Shown here: positions 54,353 to 62,736 of the stretch, piece by piece
Layout of the letters: each line of letters opens with the position of its first letter
Position numbering within the stretch: the first letter of the stretch is position 1
NCBI GenBank assembly: GCA_039591075.1
Contig: JBDHEI010000001.1
Span: 1-64,000, forward strand
Origin: JAOTVV01 sp039591075
GTDB lineage: Bacteria; Gemmatimonadota; Gemmatimonadetes; Gemmatimonadales; GWC2-71-9
Direction of reading: 5' to 3'
DNA length: 64,000 bases
Notes under the pieces: generated by a model
Seen by the model: only the letters and a program-made list of their open reading frames with translations
The model's database searches: none
What the model was told of the DNA's origin: nothing
Made by a program: the position numbers and the translations under genes

Positions 54353-57263
54353 CCTTCAACCCCATCTCGTCGAGAAACCGGCTTCCCCCACTGTCCGAGC
54401 CTCGTCGCTTGTTCACACGTGTGAGTACCAAGCGATCTTCCGCACGGGTCATGCCGACGTAGAGCAAGCGCCGCGCCTCCTCGATCTCCGACTCGCGGTT
54501 GTCGACCGTCGGGTAATAGCCAGGGATCTGGTAGTCCTCGACGCCCACGATGTACACGCACGGGAACTCGAGTCCCTTGGTGGAGTGAAGCGTCAACAGA
54601 TTCACGCGGTGGCGATCGACGTCGACCCCCTCGGAGCTGGTGAGGGTGAGGCGCTCGAGGAAGCGGTCGATGGTCTCGTCCAGCGTGTCCGCGCGAGACC
54701 CCGCCACGATAGCGCGGAGCCGAGCGACGGCTTCAGGGTATCGCTGATCAGCCGTTCTGTCCGTTCGCAGGCGCTCCATGAGCGCGCGTCCGCCGAGCTT
54801 GGCAATGAGCTGTTCGACGGTGGGAAGTGAGTCGTCTTGGAGCAGGGCACGCTCGGTCTCGTACTGCTCCAAGACACTGCTATAGCGACCCAGTGCAAAG
54901 ATACGAGTCTCTCGGCGGAGGAGGTCGCGTTCGTTACTACTCGCTGTCTCCGGAAATTGTCGCTCGAGCGCGAGTCCCGCGCCGACCCAATCGAGCAGGT
55001 TCACCAGGGTGGTCTTGCGGGTGCGCACAGCTTTGAGGCGGGCGAGTTCTGCAAACACCCCGGCCAGCGCGCGCGCGTCATCGAGTGCATGGTGCGCGCG
55101 ACCGGTGGCGACGCCAAAGCGGTGGGCGAGGTTTCCGAGTCCGTGACTGGCGCGCAGGAGGTCACGCGCCAGCGGATAAGAGTCGAAGAAGGTGAGATCG
55201 CCAAATCCACCAAGTCCGCCACTGATCCGTTCCAGGACCGGCACGTCGAAGTTGAACGCGTTGTGCGCGACCAGCAGATCGTTTCCCACGAATGCCACGA
55301 AACGCGGCCAGACATCCTCGAACCGTGGCGCGCCGCGCAGTTCCTTTTCGCCGTACCCGTGCACGGCCATGGCTCTGGCGGACACCGCCCGCGTCGGCCT
55401 GACGAGAGCTTGGAACTCCCCAACGGGTCGGCCGCGCCTCACGCGCACCGCACCGATCTCGACGATCTCACACGCGGCGACCTCGTTGTCGGTCGTCTCG
55501 AGGTCGAAGGTCACGTAGTCGGACGCCGGCACGCCAAGGTCGCGCGCGTGCACGAGTTGGAGCGCCTTGAACACGGTGAGTGGGTCGGCGGTGACATGGA
55601 GTGGGCCCGAGGCGTGCAGCGTGAAGGGCGCGGCGGGAATGGTGTCGTCGGTCCGGGTGCGGTCGTAATCCACTGTCGTGACGCCCCCGCCGAACAGCAT
55701 GGCCTTCACCGCGATCCCCGCACCGTCCGCCACGGGAACGGTCACCTTGCGGCGTCCGTCGAGCGATCGCTCCAACTCTGCTGCGAGGTCGACGACGTTG
55801 GCGTCATCCGCGGGATCGCTGAGCTCGTCGTGGTGGTCTTCCAGTACGTTGCGGTACTCTCCGACCCGCTTGGAGAGGAGCTCCTCGACGATCCCCATCA
55901 AATCGCCGTGTAGGCGCCGGAGCCCAGTGAGGTTTTGCACCTCGTAGACGAACCGCCACAGCTTGGCGCGATCGGGGTCTGGTTGCGGACGAGCGCGTGC
56001 CAGTGCCTGAGTGGCCGAGAGGAAGTCCAGCTCTCTTTCTTTCACGGTCCGCCGCACCTCGTCGACGAGGCCGTCGGGAAGCAGGAGCTGCGCCAAACCC
56101 TCCACTAACACTGAGTCGTCGGGTTGCCGCATCAGTCGGATGGCGGCCACGACATACTTGATAATCGGGTCATCGCGCAGCGAGCGCCCCCGCGCGAGCC
56201 GGCATGGAACGCCGGCCCGCACGAGCCGACCCTCGAGCGCATTCCCGACTTCATGAGTACGGTATAAGAGCGCGTAGTTCCCCCACTCCCGCCCCTCGGT
56301 CTCACGGTCCTCGATGAGATCGGCAATGATCCACTCGCACTCGGCCACATCTTCGGCGAAGCCGTGCGCCGCGACCTGGTGTACCGACTCGCGATCTGCC
56401 GAGATCTCCTTGTGCGCGAACAGCGGCTCGTTCACGGAGAGCAGTCGGCGCGCGACCTCGAATATCTGTCGCGAGCAGCGTCGATTTCGATCGAGGATGA
56501 TGGGCAGAGCAATCCCGAAGTCCGTCGCAAAGCGCTTGAGGATGGTCGGGTCGGCTCCGGTCCAGGAGAAAATCGACTGCTCGTCGTCGCCCACGCCGAA
56601 CATGTTCCGATGGCCCCATGCGAGGCTCTTGAGAATCTCGTATTGGGCGGGATTGAGATCTTGAAACTCGTCCACGAGCACGTAATCCCACCGCGATGCG
56701 ATATCGGCCGCGACCTCCGGATGCTCGCGCAGCATCTCGGCTGTTAGGGCAACGAGGTCGTCGAAGTCGAGCATGTTCTGCCGTCTGAGATGCTCGATGT
56801 ACCGCTGGAAAAGCCGCTCGTCCGATCGGGTGAGCTCATGTCCCTGAAGCCGCCGTCGTCCGAAAGCCACGAGGAGGGCTCCCCACCGCTTCTTCCAGGC
56901 ACCGAGCCGGCGGAGGAGGATCTGCTGGTAGGCCTCGTCCGCGATCCCGAATCCCTTGTCGATTTCCAAGATCTCGCCGTGCTCTCGGAGCAGGCTGGCA
57001 CAGAGCGCGTGCAGCGTGCCTCGAGTCACCTGCTCCGCGGCCTCGCCGAGGGTTCCTTCGAGTCGGACGGCGATCTCTTCGGCCGCTTTGTTGGTGAACG
57101 TCACGGCGCAGATCCGCTCAGCCTCGAATCCGCAGGTGCCGATCAGATGGCCGATGCGCTCGATGAGGCAGAAGGTTTTTCCTGCACCGGGACCGGCCAC
57201 GACCAGCACGGGTCCGAGCGGGGCGTCAATGGACTCACGTTGGCGTGGGGTCGGGGTGGGCAT
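54336..57263 (-). CDS. UvrD/PcrA-like SF1 helicase with inserted DEDDh exonuclease
   Basis: 975 residues. Helicase lobe 1: Walker A 'VAGPGAGKTFCLIERIGHLI', 'AVTFTNKAAEEI', DEXQ box 'VLVDEFQDLNPAQYEIL', 'GVGDDEQSIFSWTGADP', 'NRRCSRQIFEVA'. C-terminal: 'LLTLHSTKGLEFPCVYI' and 'RLLYVGMTRAEDRLVL'. Between them, at about 575-750, lies a DnaQ-type exonuclease: 'YVTFDLETTDNEVAACEIVE' (D-x-E), 'VAHNAFNFDVPVL' and 'HHALDDARA' (H-x-x-x-D), the DEDDh set. So one chain could unwind 3' to 5' and degrade DNA. Role in repair or replication restart is inference. Confidence 0.9.
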   Translation of the reverse strand: MPTPTPRQRESIDAPLGPVLVVAGPGAGKTFCLIERIGHLIGTCGFEAERICAVTFTNKAAEEIAVRLEGTLGEAAEQVTRGTLHALCASLLREHGEILEIDKGFGIADEAYQQILLRRLGAWKKRWGALLVAFGRRRLQGHELTRSDERLFQRYIEHLRRQNMLDFDDLVALTAEMLREHPEVAADIASRWDYVLVDEFQDLNPAQYEILKSLAWGHRNMFGVGDDEQSIFSWTGADPTILKRFATDFGIALPIILDRNRRCSRQIFEVARRLLSVNEPLFAHKEISADRESVHQVAAHGFAEDVAECEWIIADLIEDRETEGREWGNYALLYRTHEVGNALEGRLVRAGVPCRLARGRSLRDDPIIKYVVAAIRLMRQPDDSVLVEGLAQLLLPDGLVDEVRRTVKERELDFLSATQALARARPQPDPDRAKLWRFVYEVQNLTGLRRLHGDLMGIVEELLSKRVGEYRNVLEDHHDELSDPADDANVVDLAAELERSLDGRRKVTVPVADGAGIAVKAMLFGGGVTTVDYDRTRTDDTIPAAPFTLHASGPLHVTADPLTVFKALQLVHARDLGVPASDYVTFDLETTDNEVAACEIVEIGAVRVRRGRPVGEFQALVRPTRAVSARAMAVHGYGEKELRGAPRFEDVWPRFVAFVGNDLLVAHNAFNFDVPVLERISGGLGGFGDLTFFDSYPLARDLLRASHGLGNLAHRFGVATGRAHHALDDARALAGVFAELARLKAVRTRKTTLVNLLDWVGAGLALERQFPETASSNERDLLRRETRIFALGRYSSVLEQYETERALLQDDSLPTVEQLIAKLGGRALMERLRTDRTADQRYPEAVARLRAIVAGSRADTLDETIDRFLERLTLTSSEGVDVDRHRVNLLTLHSTKGLEFPCVYIVGVEDYQIPGYYPTVDNRESEIEEARRLLYVGMTRAEDRLVLTRVNKRRGSDSGGSRFLDEMGLKVTRQG

Positions 57264-57363
57264 GGGGGGAAAGTAAGGGGCGAAGAGGGGAACGTCAGGA
57301 TCAAGGAGGGGCGAGGCCCCGCTCGATATCGTCGAGTGTGGCGGCGGGCCATTCGGTGGCCGT

Positions 57364-57735
57364 TCAGTTCCCGCCTCCCTCGACCCGCTTCCACGCAGTC
57401 GCCAGTCGGGTCAGTGCCTCGGCAAGGCGATAGACATCGGGGTGAGGGGTCGCGTCGTCCCGTAACTGCGCCATCATGTGCTGACGGACCTGGTCGAGCA
57501 GGAACTCCGCCTCGTGCCGGTCGCGCCAGTCGAGAAACAGCGCGTGCGCGAGCAGCCCGCGCCCGACATGGTCCGGCCGCGTGACGGCTGCGATGCGGTC
57601 GGGGTGAGCTGCTGCTCTCACGTCCTTGAACGCCTCGATGAGTGACGCGTCGACGTCGCCGCTCATGAGATCCTTGGGGCCCGGACCCAGCCGCTCGTAG
57701 ATCTCCGTGAACGCATCCGTCGGTGAGCGAGTCAT
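57364..57735 (-). CDS. Small cytoplasmic protein of unknown function
   Basis: 123 residues, mainly helical, from ATG 57735. 'DAFTEIYERLGPGPKDLMSG', 'DWRDRHEAEFLLDQVRQHMM' and 'YRLAEALTRLATAWKRV' are amphipathic. No family recognised. About 100 bases from the helicase start, same strand, so possibly its upstream neighbour in an operon. An alternative ATG 14 codons upstream exists. Confidence 0.5.
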   Translation of the reverse strand: MTRSPTDAFTEIYERLGPGPKDLMSGDVDASLIEAFKDVRAAAHPDRIAAVTRPDHVGRGLLAHALFLDWRDRHEAEFLLDQVRQHMMAQLRDDATPHPDVYRLAEALTRLATAWKRVEGGGN

Positions 57736-57833
57736 GTACGTCTCCCGTAGGGGGCTACCGAAGCATAGCATGTACATCGGGAGACGTCAGTCCGCAGAGC
57801 CCCGGCACACCCGGTATGGCGGACTATGGCCTG

Positions 57834-58370
57834 CTACGGCCGGAGCGGCTTCGGTCGAAGCACGGTTCTATCGAGATCTGCCGGCATGCCCTGCGGGAAG
57901 CGTGCGTAGCGCGCGATTAGCGTCCACCCCTCAGCGTCGCCCTGGCGGACCACTACAATGGGACCGCGGGACACAGATGAGGTCGCGAGTGAACCACCAA
58001 TAACCCAAACGGGAAACGAAACCAACAGGCCCACTCCGTGTGAGATCGTGGACAGCGATCCCAAGAGTGTCCATGCAGCGAGTCCGCCCCATTGGGCGTT
58101 GTACCATCCGAGCCGCGCATAGGTGATGCTGGTGAGCGGTACTGCCTCTAGGCCGACTGAATCGTTCAGGACGAACATGGTGTCGGAGTGGACCGCGATC
58201 AGTTCGCCCCCCATTTCCGTTGAGACGAATCTCACTCCGATCCATGCGCCGAACGCCTCGCGTTGTGCGACGTCGGCCGGCTCGAGATATCCCTTCGGTC
58301 CGGGCGTGCCCGCGCAGGCGGACACGAGCAGTATCAGGCCAAGTGGCCACCACGCGTTACCGGCGTACAT
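57834..58370 (-). CDS. Predicted lipoprotein of unknown function (operon partner of next gene)
   Basis: 178 residues. Lipobox 'LLVSAC' at about residue 19. After the anchor, 'GAWIGVRFVSTEMGGELIAV' resembles a small beta domain, then 'LAAWTLLGSLSTISHGVGLL' suggests one or two membrane segments. The start is decided by GGAGGAG five bases before ATG 58370, inside the end of the upstream gene (14-base overlap), so the two are translated together. Function unknown. Confidence 0.65.
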   Translation of the reverse strand: MYAGNAWWPLGLILLVSACAGTPGPKGYLEPADVAQREAFGAWIGVRFVSTEMGGELIAVHSDTMFVLNDSVGLEAVPLTSITYARLGWYNAQWGGLAAWTLLGSLSTISHGVGLLVSFPVWVIGGSLATSSVSRGPIVVVRQGDAEGWTLIARYARFPQGMPADLDRTVLRPKPLRP

Positions 58371-59892
58371 ATCGGCTCCTCCAGAAGACATCTTCCATCC
58401 CGGCTTCGACGCGCTTGAAGTCAGGTGCGAGCTCACGCAGTGCCCCAGCTGGATCCAGCAGCATCTTGGCGGCGCGGCTCAGGTTCTCTTCGGCAAGCCA
58501 CTCGCTGCGCATCCACTCGAGGTAGTAGCCTCGGGACTCGAGAAACAGCTCGTGGCGCTCGAAATCGTCCGGCAGGCGATACCGTAGCACGTATTCGTCC
58601 CCGGGCAGTGTCAGGAGCACTGCGGTCGAGTCGAGGAGTTTCTCGAGCACATCAGGCCTCTGCTCACCACGGCCGAGCACCTCACTTGGGGGAATCCGTA
58701 CGGGCGCAACGCGCTCGCGCAGCAGCGCGAGGGCCAGGTAGTCGATCCGCCAGGTGCCTTTCGCCATACGGAGCCGGACGTGTTGGCCGCCCACATGATC
58801 CGGCAGTGGAACGACCCGCAGATCGCTACCCAACGGACCCGTCTCCGACACGTGCCCGGCCGGTATCCAGCGACCGTCGTCGTCCTGCACGAGGATCTCG
58901 ATGCCCCCGAGGGTGCGCACGATGGAACCGAGGCGTTCTCCTGCCAGGGAGTCGGTGCGTTCCAGCATCGCGAGCCATGTACCGGCAGACGTTCCGAGCC
59001 AGGCGAGCGTCTGGTAGAGGAGAAAGGTCGGGAGCAGGGTTTGTCGGGAGGCAATCGCCAGGCCCAGTGACCCGTCTCCCTGCGACGGAAACGTGAGCTC
59101 GACGAACTCCCTTGCCGCGAGGTCGGCAGAGTCAGCGAGACTTCGTCGCTCCGCACCGTCGAATGCCCGAACGCTGGCAAGGCAGCTCTCCTCGGAAGCC
59201 TCGCAGGATGTCGGCTTGACCAATGCGCTGGCGCGCCAGAAGCCCCCGTTCGCATCGGCGAGCACGGCCGCAGCGCCCAATCGCTTCACGGCAAGGATGT
59301 CGGCGTAGCGGATGACGTGTGTCTCGAGCGCCTCATTGGTCATGCGGAGTTCGTACCATGGCCCGGTGGGCGGCGCTCGACCGAGCGCATCGATGTCACG
59401 TGCCTCCAAACTCGGTGCAATGCTCGCACTGAATCCTTCAGCGATGAGAAGGTCGCCCTCGTCGGTGTTTGCATAGAACGTCGGGCAGGAACCGAAGCAC
59501 GCCTTGGTGTTCGACAGACAGTATGCTGTGAGGCCCAGCGATGCCCCGGTGAGCACACCCAGTGCCGCGACGGCTCCGGACGTCCGTACGACGTTCGTCT
59601 CGAACAGGACGGCAGAGTCGAGGGGGACTGTGAAGTCACCGCTGTCGATGATCGCACGATTCACGTCGAGCAGTGTTCCCGTGCCTCGTATTACTCCCGT
59701 ACCATGCTCATGCTGCCAGGGGGAGAGAACGTACACGGTCCCCTGTTTGGTGTGAGCCTTGAGGTACGGAGATTTCGCATCGAGGGTCTCGATGTTTGCG
59801 GGAACGGCCACAATGCGATGGATCTTCTTGGCGCACGCCGCGACGCCGAACAGGGCCACGGTCGCAAGTGGGAGGACGCGGTGCCACGTCAT
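58357..59892 (-). CDS. Large lipoprotein with CFGSCPTFY motif, unknown function
   Basis: 511 residues. The ATG at 59892 has GAGGAGG six bases upstream and opens a signal ending in lipobox 'FGVAAC' (Cys near residue 20). Around residue 145 lies 'NTKACFGSCPTFYANT', two closely spaced Cys in a conserved-looking block, then 'AEGFSASIAPSLEARDIDAL'. The rest is beta-rich with no known catalytic motif I can name. Probably faces the periplasm. Pairs with the smaller lipoprotein downstream. Divergent from the AmrS-type gene over 155 bases. Confidence 0.7.
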   Translation of the reverse strand: MTWHRVLPLATVALFGVAACAKKIHRIVAVPANIETLDAKSPYLKAHTKQGTVYVLSPWQHEHGTGVIRGTGTLLDVNRAIIDSGDFTVPLDSAVLFETNVVRTSGAVAALGVLTGASLGLTAYCLSNTKACFGSCPTFYANTDEGDLLIAEGFSASIAPSLEARDIDALGRAPPTGPWYELRMTNEALETHVIRYADILAVKRLGAAAVLADANGGFWRASALVKPTSCEASEESCLASVRAFDGAERRSLADSADLAAREFVELTFPSQGDGSLGLAIASRQTLLPTFLLYQTLAWLGTSAGTWLAMLERTDSLAGERLGSIVRTLGGIEILVQDDDGRWIPAGHVSETGPLGSDLRVVPLPDHVGGQHVRLRMAKGTWRIDYLALALLRERVAPVRIPPSEVLGRGEQRPDVLEKLLDSTAVLLTLPGDEYVLRYRLPDDFERHELFLESRGYYLEWMRSEWLAEENLSRAAKMLLDPAGALRELAPDFKRVEAGMEDVFWRSRYVRR

Positions 59893-60047
59893 TGCAGCCT
59901 CCTCGGGCCGGCGAATAGCGTAGGATGTGATCCCTGCCAGCCAGTACCTCGGCCTCGTCAAGTGAGCGTCAAGCGCCGAAAGCCTATCGGCCCTGCTGCC
60001 TTTCCCATATCCTTAACAAAGGCGCAGAACTTGGGCCGTGTGCCGCT

Positions 60048-61133
60048 ATGCCCCATCTGATCGATCCGGTTGTCCCCACCAAGTACTGGCACGCGCTCGA
60101 CGACGGGCGGGTCCAGTGCGACATGTGCCCGCGCTACTGTCGGTTGCGTGAAGGGCAGCGGGGCATGTGTTTCGTCCGCGCTTGTGAAGACGGACAAATC
60201 GTCCTCACCACGTACGGACGGTCCAGCGGGTTCTGTATCGACCCCATTGAGAAGAAGCCTCTCAACCACTTCCTGCCCGGAACCCCGGTGCTCTCCTTTG
60301 GCACGGCTGGCTGCAACCTGGCATGTAAATTCTGCCAAAACTGGGACATCAGTAAATCGCGTGAGATCGACACCCTTGCAGATTCCGCCTCACCGGCTGC
60401 CCTGGCCGATACCGCCGTGCGTCTCGGGTGCACGTCCGTTGCTTTCACGTACAACGATCCGGTGATCTTCCACGAGTACGCTGTCGATGTCGCCCAGGCA
60501 TGCCACGAGCGTGGCATCAAGACCGTTGCCGTGACGGCGGGATATGTCTGTGACGAACCCAGGCGGGAGTTCTATCGGTACATGGACGCGGCCAACGTCG
60601 ACCTCAAGGCGTTCACCGAGGATTTCTACTGGCAGATCACCAAGGCCCACTTGCAGCCCGTTCTCGACACGCTCGTCTATCTCAGGGACGAGACCGATGT
60701 CTGGTTCGAGATCACGACGCTGGTGATCCCCGGGAAGAACGACGGGGAGCGGGAGATCGACGAGATGACGCAGTGGGTCGTGGAGCACCTGGGTCCCGAC
60801 GTGCCGATGCACTTTACGGCATTCCATCCGGATTTCCAGATGCTGGACGTACCCCCTACCCCGTCCAAGGCGCTCACGCGGGTGCGGGACATCGCTGTCC
60901 GGAACGGCGTGCGCTACTCGTACACCGGCAACGTGCACGATCTCGAGGGCGGGACCACCTTCTGTCAAGGCTGCGGAGAGGTGCTGATTGCCCGCGACTG
61001 GTACAACCTCCGGGCCTGGCGGCTCAACGATGACGGGTCCTGTGCCACCTGCGGCACACGGTGTGCGGGTGTCTTTGCCGGTGCACCCGGGAAGTGGGGC
61101 GGGAAACGGATGCCGGTCCGGATCGGCGCGTAG
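60048..61133 (+). CDS. amrS: AmrS-type radical SAM enzyme (AmmeMemoRadiSam system family)
   Basis: 361 residues. Radical SAM cluster C-x3-C-x2-C in 'TAGCNLACKFCQNWDIS', preceded by the N-terminal Cys-rich 'CDMCPRYCRLREGQRGMCFV' and followed by 'VAFTYNDPVIFHEYAVDVA', 'AANVDLKAFTEDFYWQI' and 'TTLVIPGKND'. The C-terminus holds Cys pairs ('FCQGCGEVL', 'SCATCGTRCAGVFAG'), likely a second metal site. AmrS/PflA-like members install glycyl or other radicals or modify small molecules; here the AMMECR1 and MEMO partners are not next to it. The stop lies two bases from the convergent potassium-channel stop. Confidence 0.88.
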   Translation: MPHLIDPVVPTKYWHALDDGRVQCDMCPRYCRLREGQRGMCFVRACEDGQIVLTTYGRSSGFCIDPIEKKPLNHFLPGTPVLSFGTAGCNLACKFCQNWDISKSREIDTLADSASPAALADTAVRLGCTSVAFTYNDPVIFHEYAVDVAQACHERGIKTVAVTAGYVCDEPRREFYRYMDAANVDLKAFTEDFYWQITKAHLQPVLDTLVYLRDETDVWFEITTLVIPGKNDGEREIDEMTQWVVEHLGPDVPMHFTAFHPDFQMLDVPPTPSKALTRVRDIAVRNGVRYSYTGNVHDLEGGTTFCQGCGEVLIARDWYNLRAWRLNDDGSCATCGTRCAGVFAGAPGKWGGKRMPVRIGA

Positions 61134-61135
61134 CG

Positions 61136-62005
61136 TCAGAAGACCGCCGAGTCTCGATTCTCCTGCTTGACTGCCGCGATCTTGGCGCCACACCGCCTGC
61201 AATAGGTCGCGTCCGCGTCGTGTCCCGTCAGCTCGCAGCGTTGGCAGACTCGTTCGGCCCAGGCGCGGCGGGCGACGTTGCCCAGCTCGACCGTCACGAT
61301 CCCGGTCGGCACTGCGATGATGGCGTAGCCCATGATCATGATCACGGCCGCCAGCGCCTGCCCGAGGTTGGTCCTGGGAGCAATGTCGCCGTAACCCACC
61401 GTCGTGAGCGTCACGATCGCCCAGTACACGCTCCGTGGGATGCTGGTGAAACCGTTGATCGCTCCCTCAACCAGGTACATCATCGATCCCATGACCACCA
61501 CCAGGGTGAGCACCGCGGCGATGAACACCGTGATCTTCTGGCGACTCTGACGCAGCGCACGCATGAGGACCGCGGCCTCGGATACGTAGAGACCCAATTT
61601 CAGTATCCGGAAGATTCGGAGGAGGCGGAGAGCGCGGACACTGAGCAACGCCTGCCCACCCGGTATGAACAGGCTCAGATAGGTGGGAAGGATCGCGAGC
61701 AGGTCGACGATCCCGAAGAAGCTGCGGGCGTACCGGATGGCTCGCGGCACGCACCACAGCCGGATCACGTACTCGACAGTGAAGAGAATTGTGAAGGCCC
61801 ACTCCAGTGCACGCAGCGTCGTCCCGTACTGCACGCGAGCAGCGCGGACGCTGTCGAGCATCACCACGAGGACGCTCGCCAGGATGGCTAGGATGAGTAC
61901 GACGTCGAAAGCCTTTCCGGCCGGGGTGTCGTGGCCGAAGATGATCCGATGCACCCGCTCGCGGGTCGTCTCGGGCGCGGACGGCAAGGGCCGGTCCTGG
62001 GACAT
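61136..62005 (-). CDS. Voltage-gated potassium channel with zinc-ribbon tail
   Basis: 289 residues with six membrane helices. The S4-like helix has repeated Arg ('SVRALRLLRIFRILKL'), the pore reads 'YWAIVTLTTVGYGDIAPRT' with the TVGYG selectivity filter, so it conducts K+. After S6 the C-terminus ends with 'RVCQRCELTGHDADATYCRR' plus CGAK, two C-x2-C pairs that form a zinc ribbon in place of the usual RCK domain. This tail may sense metal or redox state. A short loop of 22 to 25 residues links S6 and the ribbon. Confidence 0.88.
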   Translation of the reverse strand: MSQDRPLPSAPETTRERVHRIIFGHDTPAGKAFDVVLILAILASVLVVMLDSVRAARVQYGTTLRALEWAFTILFTVEYVIRLWCVPRAIRYARSFFGIVDLLAILPTYLSLFIPGGQALLSVRALRLLRIFRILKLGLYVSEAAVLMRALRQSRQKITVFIAAVLTLVVVMGSMMYLVEGAINGFTSIPRSVYWAIVTLTTVGYGDIAPRTNLGQALAAVIMIMGYAIIAVPTGIVTVELGNVARRAWAERVCQRCELTGHDADATYCRRCGAKIAAVKQENRDSAVF

Positions 62006-62037
62006 CGCTGGCTCCGGTGGCTAAACGCGTGAAGATA

Positions 62038-62069
62038 GCGACCGGTGTGCCTTCGCGGACACCGGTCGC
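62038..62069. terminator. Perfect 11-bp hairpin after the GyrI-like gene
   Basis: GCGACCGGTGT (62038-62048) pairs with ACACCGGTCGC (62059-62069) with a 10-base loop. It sits 21 bases beyond the stop of the minus-strand GyrI-like gene and before the channel gene, so it should separate the two units. Confidence 0.65.
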
Positions 62070-62089
62070 GTTGGGCGAGCCCGTCGGAC

Positions 62090-62725
62090 CTACTTCTGGC
62101 TGAGGGGCAGCCTCAGGATTGTCCGCAGTCTGTCCGGTGGCACTCGTCGGGGATCGGAGAGATAGATCTCGTGGTGGGGTCCGTCGTAGCGGTACCCCTT
62201 TGACTCGGCGAACGCGAGCATCGGTCGGACGGTCTGCATCTCCTGATCGTATGGACCGACATGCAGCATCTGGACGCAGACCCCCTGGGTGAGCGCGTAC
62301 AGCTCGACTTCATCGGCCCGATCGCCCTTCCCCTTCTCGGTGAGCTTCTCGACCGCGTCGGTCAGGTCCCGCCGGCCCACCATTTCCGGGGTGCGGATCA
62401 TGAGGCGCCAGTTCATGTCGTCGAGCGGTGGATCGAGCGGGTCGGGCACGCCGGGATCGGGCCAGTATTGGCCCTCCAGCTTGCCGACCACGTAATCTCC
62501 TTTGCCTGCGAACTTGCGAGTCATCTTGATGGTGAAGGCCACACCAAAGAGGGCACCCAGCTTGGCCTGAAATTCGTCGCCGCCGGGTCGGCCGCGTCCG
62601 GTCACGGCGAGATAGTGTGCCGCTCCCACGGTCACGAGCTGTGGAGTGGCCGGAGCCACGTACTCGGCGCTGTGCTTCTTGAAGAGATCGATCTTCTCCG
62701 TGACTGCAGTGCGCTTGATCCCCAT
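62090..62725 (-). CDS. GyrI-like small-molecule-binding domain protein
   Basis: 211 residues from ATG 62725. GyrI/SOUL-related fold: 'VTVGAAHYLAVTGRGRPGGD', 'GKLEGQYWP', 'WRLMIRTPEMV', 'LYALTQGVCVQMLHVGPYDQ', 'YRYDGPHHEIYLSDPRR' is the typical end. Such single-domain proteins bind amphipathic toxins or drugs and may hydrolyse cyclopropanoid genotoxins. It lies 12 bases after the AraC-GyrI regulator gene, so one operon. Confidence 0.85.
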   Translation of the reverse strand: MGIKRTAVTEKIDLFKKHSAEYVAPATPQLVTVGAAHYLAVTGRGRPGGDEFQAKLGALFGVAFTIKMTRKFAGKGDYVVGKLEGQYWPDPGVPDPLDPPLDDMNWRLMIRTPEMVGRRDLTDAVEKLTEKGKGDRADEVELYALTQGVCVQMLHVGPYDQEMQTVRPMLAFAESKGYRYDGPHHEIYLSDPRRVPPDRLRTILRLPLSQK

Positions 62726-62736
62726 TGCTCCCTCCC

